From Bedellia somnulentella (taxonomy: Eukaryota > Arthropoda > Insecta > Lepidoptera > Bedelliidae), in the NCBI GenBank assembly GCA_963576735.1, contig OY755176.1, positions 11,641,423 to 11,705,422 of the forward strand: a stretch of DNA of 64,000 bases, given 5' to 3'. Below are positions 33,272 to 45,500 of the stretch, piece by piece. A model generated the notes under the pieces. That model searched no databases and was not told the DNA's origin. It saw only the letters and a list, made by a program, of their open reading frames with translations. Position 1 is the stretch's first letter, and every line of letters starts with the position of its first letter. Position numbers and translations under genes: made by a program.

Positions 33272-34158
33272 CAAAGAAGTTTAAAACAGTGCAAAAATAT
33301 TATGGCCAGCTTGTTTTGGGTCCTCCTGGTGCTGGAAAAACAACTTACTGTGCAGAAATGTCTAAACTATTGAAAAAGTTGGGAAGGGAGGTGGTAACCA
33401 TCAATTTAGATCCAGCTAATGATATTTTTTCTTATAAACCTGATATAGACATTAAAGACTTAATTAAACTTGAAGATGTGATGGATCAGCATAGTCTTGG
33501 ACCAAATGGGGCACTCCTATATTGTATGGAATACTTGGATGAAAACATAGTTTGGCTCCTTGAAAAGATGGAGGTTGCAGCACATTCAACTAATTTTGTG
33601 TTTGACTTGCCAGGCCAAGTTGAACTCTACTGTCACCATTCAAGTCTGAGTAATATTATTTCCAAATTAAGTTCTACATTAGATTTACAGCTTTGTGTTG
33701 TTCATTTGGTGGATTCACACCACTGTTCTGATGCTGGTAAATTTATAGCTGCACTGATGTTATCTTTAAGTGCAATGTTGAAAATTGGTTTACCTCATGT
33801 GAATCTTTTGACTAAAGTAGATTTGTTAAAACAACATGTTGATAAATTGCATTTTGGCATCGACTTTTACACTGAAGTCTTAGATTTAAACTATCTATTG
33901 GATTGCTTGGATGATGATGGTTTTATGAAAAAATATAAAAAGTTAAACCAAGCTCTCATATCCATAGTTGAAGATTATAGTTTGGTCTCTTTCCAACTTG
34001 TAAATATGTACCAAGTAGAGAGCCTAATGAAAGTAAAACATTCTGTGGACAGAGCTAATGGTTATGTTTTTAAAGCAGAAGAAGGAAGACACATTAACAG
34101 TATGTTGGCTTGTGCCATGGGAGTGTCTGACCCAAAACAAAACTATTTTGATGAATAA
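33256..34158 (+). CDS. GPN2: GPN-loop GTPase 2 (GPN2)
   Basis: A 300-residue intronless frame. P-loop GPPGAGKT (22-29), the GPN loop within LGPNGALLYCMEYL (GPN at 82-84), DLPGQVE (117-123), HLVDSHHC, LTKVDLL (TKVD 186-189) and EDYSLVSF near 240 are all characteristic of GPN2. GPN GTPases act as dimers in assembly and nuclear import of RNA polymerase II and related complexes. Length agrees with the family. The ATG at 33256 fits the family's short leader before the P-loop, has A at -3, and lies in the +1 frame inside the last codons of PSMG3. The TAA stop (34156-34158) is embedded in an AATAAA hexamer (34154-34159), a possible poly(A) signal that would give a very short 3' UTR. Confidence 0.95.
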   Translation: MSGSIAKKFKTVQKYYGQLVLGPPGAGKTTYCAEMSKLLKKLGREVVTINLDPANDIFSYKPDIDIKDLIKLEDVMDQHSLGPNGALLYCMEYLDENIVWLLEKMEVAAHSTNFVFDLPGQVELYCHHSSLSNIISKLSSTLDLQLCVVHLVDSHHCSDAGKFIAALMLSLSAMLKIGLPHVNLLTKVDLLKQHVDKLHFGIDFYTEVLDLNYLLDCLDDDGFMKKYKKLNQALISIVEDYSLVSFQLVNMYQVESLMKVKHSVDRANGYVFKAEEGRHINSMLACAMGVSDPKQNYFDE

Positions 34159-34159
34159 A

Positions 34160-36598
34160 TTTTACACACATACACATTTTTTTATTTTGTGGTTAATAGA
34201 CCTTCACACATAATCTCTCTTTAATATCCTACGCATTGCTTGATTCATATTATATTAAAAGATTGTTTTTTTTCTTCCAACAATGTGATGAATAATAACT
34301 CTCTGATGTCCATAGTAATTGAAAGCCAGGAAACAATGGATATAGTTAAGCAGAAAGAACACATCCCACAAAAAGTCAATTTCGAGATACAAGTGTTGGA
34401 GTTCAAGTTCTTTTTGTACTGTGGGTAGGTAGGGGGGTGTAGAATTAAACAATTTGTGTGCACTTTTTATAAGTAGAGTATTCACTACACCATAGATTCA
34501 ACCCTCAGCAATACATTGGAATACTTAACTAAATCTTAGTGAAACTCTGGGTTGAGTCCTTTCTGCTTTACGTCAGATTACATATTACTGCCATATTTTC
34601 CACTATCAACTTCCAAATGTGGCTGATGAGTTTCTAGCTCTAAAGCTCTTTATTTGGGATTTATGGTTGTGAGTATATGTATGTATGCACATCTGATTAA
34701 AGCATGCTTTGAAAGTTAGATGGAAATCAAATAACCATGTAATATAATTTGATATCTGTACAAAAATGAAATTCACTACTAACCCATGGTGGGAGAAAGG
34801 TGCCATATTCTCATTGTGGGCAATATGAGTATATTTCTCACTAGTTCACAGGTTGTACTACAACTTCTTCTACAGTTTTGTAAGGAATAGTATTACCAAA
34901 TGAAACTAATATTTATATTAAAAACCTCAAAGATTTTTTAGCGCTAACACTATAAAGGGTCATCTGCATGACAGGTAAAGTTTCAGGCTGTCTTATGAAG
35001 TTATACATGCAGATTGCTAGAACCCTAGGAATTGTGTACCATTCTAGGAATGATGAACTGGTTTAATGAGAGTCAAGTATGAAACTTTATGAAAAAAATA
35101 CTTATTTTTCAAAAAAACAAGCTACCAAATGGTTTCCAATGATATAAAGTGTGTAATAATGAAATATGTCATTCAATATACAGGTCTATGACACAGTTCC
35201 ACATTAGTGCTGACTTACAAAACTATGCAATTTTAATTAATTGAATAGTTTTAGGTTTATCAGATCTAGGTCTATTTTCCCAAAACACCTTTGTACTTTA
35301 CTCACGCCTCGAAATCCCAGAGTTAAAAACTTTGAAAGATAAAATAGAGGTATGCGTCGTCGTGACACCGCGCTGTTCACCCAGTGTAACTGCAGATTTT
35401 TTTTTCCAAACCAACGCTATTTTGACATGAATGTAACAGCTCTGCTGATATATTATTATAACTCACATATGGACTGGATTTTATATACTGTATTTGGACT
35501 TGCTAAATTTTCAAAATCAGCAAGAGGGTAAAACACTGAGCTTTTTTTTGCAAATATTAGTCTTATTACTAGCGAAGATCGTAAAAGGCGACTAAGGGGT
35601 ATCGGATCTTGTTAAAAGTTTTTGGGGTATGCAGTTTGGACACCAATCACCTAAAATCTTTAACTTACAAGCTTACCCCCACTTTTTTTCTGAAGCTCTT
35701 GCTACCCCTTTTAGGGACTTATAGCCGTGAGTATATGTTTTACTAGGCAAGAACTAGGAGTGCTATGAACAATATTACAAATATCCTCTTGAATATTTTC
35801 TACGGCAATTTTGTAGTGTCTCCAATTGTGGAAAGTTTCTGGCGTGGTTATGATTGCAGCTTTCACATACAGCCTATACCGATCAGATACCTTAAAACCT
35901 CCTTAGGGACCTGACGAGCTTTATTTCAGAACTTCGACACCAAACCCTCCCTTAAAAAATGGGGTTGAACATTTATTCAATAAAATATGTTTATTAATGA
36001 TGGTACACAAAGAATAGCCAGTAAGACTTTGATCTTTAAAAAGATTTATGTCTGTATCCAGCTGGGTTTATGAGATATTCCACAATTTTGTATATATTTT
36101 ACGAGTTAATCGAGAGATTATGTGAATAACTTCGAACGATTATGGTCAAAATGGAGCGCCTCTGATTATAATAATTATTTTCATTTTACTATCTTAATAA
36201 ATTTTGCCGTGTATTGCCGGCTTAGAATCTAGAAAAAGCTATCTACCCACTGCCGTCGTAAGAGAACGAAGGGTATGGGGTTTTTTGGCGTTGAGGTTTA
36301 TTGGCGGTAGTCACCAACAATACTTTATTTCACCCATCTTGTCCTCTATCAAGTTCCAAATGTGGCTGAGGAGTTTCTAGCTCTTAAGCTCTGGTTACCC
36401 CTTTTGGGATTTATGGCCGTGAGTATATGTATGTCTCTTCATAAACAAATTTTCAGCCAGTTTCATTTTATATTATTTTTATCTTCGATGAAGAGATGCT
36501 TGCCACAGGACATTCCATTGTTGATTCTTTGCTCTTTAAGTCAATGAGAGCTAGTGCTCAATGGTAAAAAAATCATCTTAATAAATTATTTGACTTTA
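34160..36598. other. Repeat-rich spacer between GPN2 and SWI5
   Basis: About 34350-34580 is a diverged relative of the element at 58103 ('acccacaaaaag...', 'gggttgagtcctttctgct'). repA copies lie at about 34590-34690, 35575-35740 and 36205-36435, all on the + strand, ending 'gtgagtatatgtatg'. A 5' exon of SWI5 may lie here, but none could be fixed. Confidence 0.55.
36205..36435 (+). repeat. repA copy upstream of SWI5
   Basis: Runs from 'gtgtattgccggcttagaat' through 'caaatgtggctgaggag' to 'ggccgtgagtatatg'. It lies 170 bp upstream of the SWI5 splice acceptor, so within its first intron or leader. Confidence 0.7.
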
Positions 36599-36602
36599 CA
36601 GG

Positions 36603-36821
36603 ATGTCAAACCAGAAAAAAGAAGAGTATGAAAAATTAGTAAAAATGGAGGAAGAGCTAGACAAAATGCTAGCGGATAAAGACAAGAAAGCTATGCGTGT
36701 ACATTTACTACATCAGTACAACGACATTAAAGACGCTGCTCAAATAATTATCAGTACTATAGCCAATATGAGGGGAACTACCGTCACGGAAATACACAGC
36801 AGGCTCAACCTCAAAGAATGA
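36603..36821 (+). CDS. SWI5: DNA repair protein SWI5 homolog
   Basis: A 72-residue frame. The N-terminal half is a charged heptad-like helix (EEYEKLVKMEEELDKMLADKDKK). The C-terminal half carries the Swi5 signature LLHQYNDIKDAAQIIISTIA, followed by RGTTVTEIHSRLNL. Swi5 joins Sfr1/Mei5 in a complex that stabilises RAD51 filaments and promotes strand exchange in recombinational repair. A splice acceptor (tttacag, ending at 36601) lies one base before the ATG, so at least one upstream, probably non-coding, exon exists. The family's core is short, so 72 residues is reasonable, but an in-frame upstream coding exon cannot be excluded. AATAAA (36822-36827) directly follows the TGA stop. Confidence 0.87.
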   Translation: MSNQKKEEYEKLVKMEEELDKMLADKDKKAMRVHLLHQYNDIKDAAQIIISTIANMRGTTVTEIHSRLNLKE

Positions 36822-36827
36822 AATAAA
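36822..36827 (+). terminator. Polyadenylation signal of SWI5
   Basis: AATAAA abuts the stop codon, followed by AT-rich sequence with 'tttattatga' and later T-rich stretches. If used, the 3' UTR is only a few tens of bases. Confidence 0.55.
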
Positions 36828-39559
36828 ACATTTATTATGATGGAACGTTTATTTGAAGACAAATACAACTCTTTTACAATTCATTTTCATGTGTTCAAAA
36901 CTTAAACATTGTTGAGTATCCTACTTATACAATCGAAACTTCATTTTATATAGGTATACAGTTATAAGTGTTTTCAAAAAGCCACAGTTCCACATTTGCT
37001 ACTCAGATACGAAAACGTTATTTTATTATTATGTATGTAATGACAAGTATGCTAATATATTTTGATTACATTGACAATATGTTTAAATGTTCATTGTCAG
37101 CAAACAAGTTTATAAGAGATATAATAGTTTTCTAGATAATCTAAAAACTATATACTGTAAACACAATTGAAAGAAAAATAAAACAACTTCTTTATGTTTC
37201 CTAAACTAAGTTTAGCAACAAGAAAGTGTGGATATTATAATGAAAAAAATAATAAAATTCGCCATTACTACCACCAAATTATGTTAATCAAAATGTTTAC
37301 TCTTTGCAATAATAATACAAATCAGAAAACCTACCCAACTCCACAAAAGGTGGTCTACATGCATTTAATATGAAGTTACACAATCCTTAAAACAAAATTA
37401 AATGGAGTTTAAACACTACTACATATTATTATTATGTTGATTAATAAGCAAGCAATATTGTGTAAATGTAAAGTGTATGTTTAAATACGCGTCGCATGGT
37501 GCAATCGCTAGCGAAATGTTAGCTATAGCGGCGCCAGTGCAGCGCTCGAGCTCTAAGTGGCTGTCAGCTCACCGCGCTTAGAAACTCGCTACTCACGCGC
37601 TTCCGCTAACGTGAGTGAGTGTGCCGGTTAAAAACAGCGTTCTCTACCGCTGTCGCAAATGAGTGTCCTATGACACTCGACAAATTCTGATGTCATAATT
37701 GTTGTGTAGAAATCAAAAATATGTTTTTTTCAGCAACATATTTCGTTTGTATGGCCAGGGATCAAGCAATCCAAAAATTGTACAAGTCTTCATTGAGTCA
37801 CAGATCTGTTCCATTACGATTGGTCATATTGTCCAATTATTAGGATTACCTACATTAGTCTATGACGCGCATTGGAATGTAATATTAATGCATATAATTG
37901 CAACAATTCGTACCAATCGAGACACGTAAGCACAACTTTTTCTCAAATATATATCAATGTAAAAAGTCATTCCAGCTAAATATAACAATGTAACAAATTT
38001 ACAAAAATACATATAAAGTAAGGAACATGCGCAAACGCAGGTATCTGCAAATGCATATAAATATATCACTAACAAGTCTATGAACCCTACAGAAATAATA
38101 CCCTATAGTTTATAGATCACCTCGTTTGCAAATGTTCCCTCATTCAACGTCTATTCGTAGACTTAAATCTATTAGTTTCAGACTCGTTTATGGCAGCCAT
38201 ACAGCTATATCAGCACCAATCTTTCAATAACACATTCAACAACAACTTCCACTATAATTATGCATGTATATAACATATATGAACACACAATTATAGATCA
38301 CAACAATAGCTTCGAAAGCATTAAATATTGCCTCGTTTTACACATTTTTGGCCAAAAACCAGTCTGAAAGTATTTGGTTCCGCCGACTTTTTTTCTTACC
38401 GTTAAACGCTTTTCCTAACAAATATTCTTCTACATTCAGTTCATCTCTCACTTTCTACAAAACATGATGGATACAATTGCTTCTTTTACCATCGGCCAAA
38501 CCATATCTAACCATAAAAATAAAACAATAATTTGGTAATCATTAAATATACTATGTATAAATAAGTTATGTTGACTTGGTAAATGTAGTATTAAAATACT
38601 CAAATACCAAGTCATCTCACTACTCAGTGACTTAACAATGAACATGTTCATGTGAATATAAAAGTTCTAAATATCACCTTCATTAGTTGTTAGTATTGAT
38701 TTCTTAGCTTGAGATATTTTCAAGCATCTATTTGAATACTTAGCAAAGCTTTTCATAGTAGACTGATTTCGTTAAGTATTCAAATAGTTCAAAGTTTTGT
38801 CATAATAAGCAACGGAGCACCAATGTTGATGTCTCTTGTAATAATTAATGCAGAACGGTTCGATTAGTTAAGTGACAATCAACGTTATACAAAAATCAGT
38901 CTCTAAATTGGGAAGTCTTTTTCCTCAGGCACGTATTTTTTATTAGGACACATCACTCTGTAGTGATGTGGGCACATTAACATTATATCAATCTTATAAG
39001 AATCGTTTACTCTATCATATACGCGCTGGCTATTAAGATGGCTGGGTTCCCAAGTTTTGGAATTACAATACGCTCTCCATTTCTGCCTTTGAGATGTTTG
39101 TTATCACATGTTACACTCTCTGAGAAGTGTATCCCGTGTAACCGAAATTAAATGTTCGGTCATGTATACTGTTAGCTGGTTACATTGCACAATGTTATTA
39201 TTATGCTCTGCTTAAATAAATTGTTTGTGATAAATAAAGTTAAAATATGAACTCCCCTACAAACTAAACTATACTAAATATAAATGAAAGGAACTACAAT
39301 GTCGGACAAAGAAGTGTGTTAAAATAATATGTTCACTAGAAAGTAATACAACAAAATATAATTGATACCTGTTAAAGACTAAATCAATTAAGATACAGGA
39401 GCGTCGCCCTGTCCAATATGGTCGGATTCTTGCGTAAAAAGATTAAGCTCTGGGATCTAGAAAGGATTAAAAAAAATAAAGATTAGGATGGGGAGTCTCA
39501 CGTTGTCTAGGTTATAGTGTGTGGTGTCGTTTTGATATGTCCGGTATTGTTAGAGGGAA
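36828..39559. other. Spacer between convergent SWI5 and FAM120; likely FAM120 3' UTR in part
   Basis: No gene and few repeats. The right part probably holds the FAM120 3' UTR; an AATAAA on the - strand at 38939-38944, about 615 nt after the stop, is one candidate end. At about 37487-37640 a compact GC- and CpG-rich patch ('gcgtcgcatggtgcaatcgc', 'atagcggcgccagtgcagcg') stands out in otherwise AT-rich DNA and has no ORF. Confidence 0.5.
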
Positions 39560-42500
39560 TTATTCAGCGGTCACCTTATTTTTGTCAAGGGGTCCATTGG
39601 CTTCTGCACCCTGAATTGCTTCAGTCTTCGGGTTTGAAGTTTTCTTCTTGCCTTTGCCGGCGTTCTTCTTTGTGTTTTTGTTCTTTGATGATTTCACTTG
39701 GACACCTGTTGAAGCAAAATATATAGTTGATACCGTTGATCAGCTATAGATACACATTTCCATATAAAATCCGACGAAGTATAGTCGCTGACTGAAAAAA
39801 AAATACGCTATAGTAATATCAAATATAAGAAAATAAAACTAACACGCTGACAATGCAGTCGATAATAGATTGGCATGAATCGGTTGCATATTACAAACTT
39901 TGAAAATTCATAAATTTACCTACCATTCAAAAAGTAATCAAGAAACGTCAGACAACTGTGTTATCAACCTTAACATGTTAAATCAAAGAACAAAAGCTCT
40001 CCTATTTCTGTAATAATTTGTTATCGTGATAATGATTTAGCTAGAATTAAAATATAATTTGAATGTTGTCGAAATTTTTCTTTCCTTTATTTATTAGAAT
40101 TAAAATACTTTAGATTGCTTTCATTTCGTCAAAAATCATCAAAATAATAAGGAACGATGGTACATTTTGAATGTGTTGTGCCTTGTTATTCGACCACTGT
40201 TTACTTTAACCAGTATAGAAAAATATAAAATTAATTGCATTTGAGCACTATTTGAAGGTAGATAAGGTTTAAATTATGGTGGCAACTATTTTGCCTCTAC
40301 TGGTTAAAGGGTTAAATATTGATTGAAACACGATTACATACATTTATATAGTTTTAGTACATTGTTTACTTATGTGAAGGTACAAAAACATTTGCCTCTT
40401 AGGGAGATCATTGAAACAGTTCGGTAGGCAAAGTTTTACAACAGTGGTGCTGATTACGAAACCATATCGAGATATTATGTTTTTATACGATATCTTCTTG
40501 AAATAAAATCAATCAGCTAAGATGACCGTTATTTTATCAAAAAACTGTAACAGTATTTGACCTTCAGTGTTATTTAAAGACATTAGTTTTTACAGTTTAT
40601 TTATAAAATATCGAAAATCATGGGTTTGTTTAGATAACGTCGTAGTAATTTCATTTTGGATCACAAAATCATGAAATGTTTTGCTATCAGCAAAATTTTT
40701 ACTAAAAAATTCGCTTCAATTGCATGTCGCTACGTGATATTTTCGATCGATGACGTCATTAAGAACTAAATAAATCATAACTTTACAATGACTCATTTTA
40801 AATGAAAAATATTCAAATTAATCTTTTATTTTCGTGTTTGCTATCAAATAAAAATATGTAGTAAATACCAAAAAAAACTTTGCATACAGAGTTCTTGTAA
40901 GGTTTTTTTTCTAAGGTATTCTAATCAACATTGCTAAAAATATTGTTAGCTGCACAACGATATAATTAAGAATAACAAACATCTCTCACACGTCCTCAAT
41001 ATATTATGCACTGTAAATCTTTCTCGTAGAGTTGTCAGGTGATCTTACCATCACTTGTTGCAGCGTTTTCATCAAGTTGTATGTTGCCATCTTCGGCTTG
41101 CGAGCAAATGTCGTCGGCCCTTACTGCTTTCCTGGAATTATAATAACCATTTAAGTTTCCTTGCTTATGGATGTGAACTATAAGCGAAAACATAACCGTC
41201 ACCTGAGCGCAAACATTTGCTGTTAAACTATAATCTCTCAACTTTCTGAACATTAATCTTAATCACGCATTCGGTCATATTCTCCTCTCTCTCAAAACCA
41301 TGGTTTTGGTTTTATCCACATTCACTCTCATGCCTTTTCCTTCGAAAGACTTACACGCAATGTTCACCATCTCCTGCAACTCATTTACCGTTGATGCAAG
41401 TAACACTTGATCGTCAGCGTATAAGAGGCATTTAATGATGAACCCTCTCATTTTCAGTCCATAATCACTTTCGCGCAGTTTTTTCAAACAGTCGTCCATG
41501 AACACATTGAAGAGCCACGGAGAAACCACACAATTCTGTCGAACACTCCTAGAAATCTCGAACCAGTCCGTGTCTTCTCTGTTTACTCTCACACATGCAT
41601 ATAACGATATACTTCCACCAAGGGGCTCGAGCTTACCCTATAAAGGGTGATTTGGCCTAAGTCCACCACGCTGGCCAATCGCGGGTTGGCAGACTAACGA
41701 CTTCTGTCATAATAGCAGCCGGGACCGACGGCTTAACGTGCCCTCTGAAGCACGAAATCTTCTTAATTTTCGGGTAATCAGGTGATTCACGCCTTACCTT
41801 CCAAACTGGGTTAAATCTTACAAATGAAATTTTATGAGTTCACCCCCCGGGGATCGAACCCGGGACCTCCGTACTTGAAACCAAGCGCTTAACCACGAGA
41901 CTACGGACGGAGGCAGATAACGATATACTTAATATTATATAATACACATAAATAACATCCAAGACTATGAAACACAATTTATATTTATCACATAAATGTT
42001 GCCCTCAGCGGGATTCGAACCCGCGACCTCCGGACCCAGTAGCTAGTCACCTAACCACTCGGCCACGGTAGTGGTCAAACAAGCAGACAGTGTTACCAAT
42101 TATCCAATTATATATTACTAGCTTTTTGCCCCGCGACTTCGTCCGCGTGGACTTCATTTTTTGCATCCAGTTTACATAATACCAAAATACCGAAACACTG
42201 TCTCAACTTCTGTTTTTTATATTTATAATCCCGCGGGCGTTGTAAATGACATAAAGGACATTGAGGCTTTTTAAGTGATTGTTGGGCGATGCAGTTTGTG
42301 ACCCATCACTAACAACCTTTATTAACCTATCTTTTATCAATATATTTCCAAAATTGGATGAAGAATTAGTATCTCCGAAGCTATGGCCACCCTTTTATGG
42401 AATTTATGGTTGTTAGCATATATTCATGAATGATTGATAGTTGGATTTCATAAATTCAATCGCACCAAGTTTTATTATAAAATGTAAAAAAACTCTATAT

Positions 42501-45500
42501 TAACTTTCATTTGCTATATCAACCCGTTAGGGGATGAGTTCCAAAAATTCCTTTTTAATTGTTCATAAGAATCATGAAACAAATATACCAAGTTTTTATG
42601 TTCAGAAATGAGAATATCTCTAGTAAGTACAGATACGGATAGTAGTTTGGCGCTGCGGCGACGGCCCGGTGCTGCCCCCTACACTGACCGTTGGTGATAG
42701 TGGGAGAGCTTGCAGCGATTGCTCGGCAATATAGGGATGATTAGTGGTGGATCTCCTTCCAAAATAATCGCTAAATTGAAGGGATAGTGCTTGTTATTAT
42801 TATATATAGTGTTATTTTAAGCTGACAAAAATTTTTTTTACAAAAAGCTTGAATTACCTGAGATACGAACCCGGGACGATTGATTCATAATAGTTCTAAT
42901 TAAATATTCATAGTAGTTAGTTATACCGCTACGCCACGGAGACGTTACCGGGGCGGTGTCAAATTTTTATTACGCTTTATTTCACATTAGTCTTACTATT
43001 GATAAACAAATTTGTCATTTAAATTGATGAAACCCCTTCATCTTTCCAAAATGAACATTAACAAAGTGTCTGATGTGAATTCCATCGATGATAAAAATAA
43101 TCGTTGCAATATTTTGAGCCATATATGAGTTAAGGTTTTTTGATGTTCCTATGAGAACTCTTGCGGATTCCTTAGTTTCAAGGAATCGTCGTCGTTTCAT
43201 TTAGCTTCTAAATTTACATGTTAATATTCGTTTGCAATATAAGTAGATGTAAAAAAATGTATACGATAAAACAATAGTACATCATGGCTCGGGAGTTCCT
43301 TATTTTCGGGGATGCATTACCGTACCATTAAGCTTCTAAATTTTGATTTTTATATTAGTTTACAATATTTTACGTTGTTTTAAACGATACACAGCGCCAT
43401 CTCCAATGCATTTAGTAAGCAAACAATATTTTTGATTTCCCGTGGGAACATATTTTTTCCGGGATAAAAAGTACCCTATTATTTAATTTAGACTTCTAAC
43501 TACACGTCTGAAAAATTTCAAAGCAATCGGTTCAGTATTTACGGCGTGAAAGCGGAACAAACAAACAAACAAACTCACTTTCCCATTTATAATATTATTA
43601 GTATATTAGTATTAGTATAGTATTAGTATTAGTATATAGTATATTAGTATGGATATGGATTTTACGTTGTTTTAAACGATACACAGCGNNNNNNNNNNNN
43701 NNNNNNNNNNNNNNNNNNNNNNNNNNNNNNNNNNNNNNNNNNNNNNNNNNNNNNNNNNNNNNNNNNNNNNNNNNNNNNNNNNNNNNNNNNNNNNNNNNNN
43801 NNNNNNNNNNNNNNNNNNNNNNNNNNNNNNNNNNNNNNNNNNNNNNNNNNNNNNNNNNNNNNNNNNNNNNNNNNNNNNNNNNNNNNNNTGGATATCTTTG
43901 TGTTCAAACAACGTGTTCGTAACACAAAGATTCCTCTCTAAACATACATCAATCACTTTCTCACCATTCTCGTTCACTCTTTTATCACCAAACTTTCCTA
44001 AAACTCTTTCACAACCGTTGCGTGACACACCAACCCAACCATTAAAATCTCCTAACATAACAATTTTCTCATTTTCATCACACCCATTCGCAACATCGTC
44101 TAACAGATTCCAAAACTCCTCCCTCTCGGATAGTGATCTGGACATGTCCGGAGCATACACGCAAATTATGCGCATCCGGACAAGCCCTACCTTCACCTTT
44201 ATCCATAGGAGCCTTGGACTCACACACGCATAATCTTTCATGCACTTAGCCATCCTTTCAGATATCAGAAGTCCCACGCCTTGGCAAGCTCTGTCACTCT
44301 CGGCAACTCCCGACCAGATAGCTGTAAATGGGCCAAGTTGTGAAACCTCTTTTTCCTTGCGCTTCGTTTCATTTACACACAGAAAATCTAGTTTTCTTTC
44401 TTCCATAATACTTCATCTAATTTTTCATGCATCCCTCCACACACATTCATCGTACCAAAGCGGGTCTCTTTAGCCCACTTTTCGCCCCGCGAGGAACCAC
44501 GGCGTGATAGGTGGCGAGCCATATCGCCGCCATCGTGTTTAATTTTTGTTGCGAAACACATTTGGACCCCACGAAAAGCAAGGGAAGTAAACTGTCCGCC
44601 TAGCCAGAGCCCCGCTTGACTAGGTAAGGTTATTTAGTACCCGGAGTTCACCAGGCTCCGGGACGGCGGCACGCTAGCGACCAGGCTCACCCCTGGCCAC
44701 GCATCCCTCGGCACGGCAGACCTTGGATTGGTGTAGGGGCGAAGATGAATAAAGCCCTTTTCCCTTAGTCGACTTCTACGACACCCACGGGAAGAGATGG
44801 GGTAGTGCTATTCTATGCCGACACTACACAGCAATATAAATAACATATTGTCAAATTGGTTCTGCTCTGGCTCAGCATACGTGCCTCAGCCGCATATCTC
44901 GCAAGACACGTCAGCTGCTTAACGCTGATTTTCATCCAGCTCCCGATAGCCAGACAACATTTAAAACTGAATGCTCTATGTATCGTATATATCTATACAT
45001 GTATACCTGCGGAGGGAACCTAGCATGTCTAGCGTAGGTGCCGCCGCCCCACTGTCCGACGACCACGCCGGCGATCTCGAGCCTGGCGGGCGCCCGCCCC
45101 CGGCCGCGGCCCGCCCAGCCCAGCCCGCCCAGCGCCAGCGGCGGCATCGCGAACTCCACCTCCAGGCCTTCGAGGATCGCTTTGCGCATGCGTTCCACCT
45201 GTAACAGCGTTTAAGTTTTAAACAGGACTAAAAAGTGTAAAATCGCGTCGCAGATAACATGATTCAGATTTGACTTGAAGGACCCATGTGTGGGGTTACT
45301 AGAAATTCCGTGCCTGTATTAGTTACTCCATGATTAATGAATCATAATATTTTGAACAGTGATTAAGTGTGAGTATGTTACTGTTCTGAATGGGATTTCG
45401 TTCAGCACAGTGACATTATCATACATACACTCACAGCTATAAATCCCAAAAAGGGATAGCCAGTGTTTCAAAATAAGAACTTAAAAAAAAAAACATTTCA

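Noticed and set aside
41842..41912. Possible tRNA gene on the - strand
   Set aside because: The T-arm pairs well but the acceptor ends do not, and it is the head of a SINE with a target duplication.
43015..43200. 61-codon - strand frame in the FAM120 gap interval as the missing exon
   Set aside because: No Arg/Gly content and no similarity to the family; it lies inside a Helitron-like repeat.
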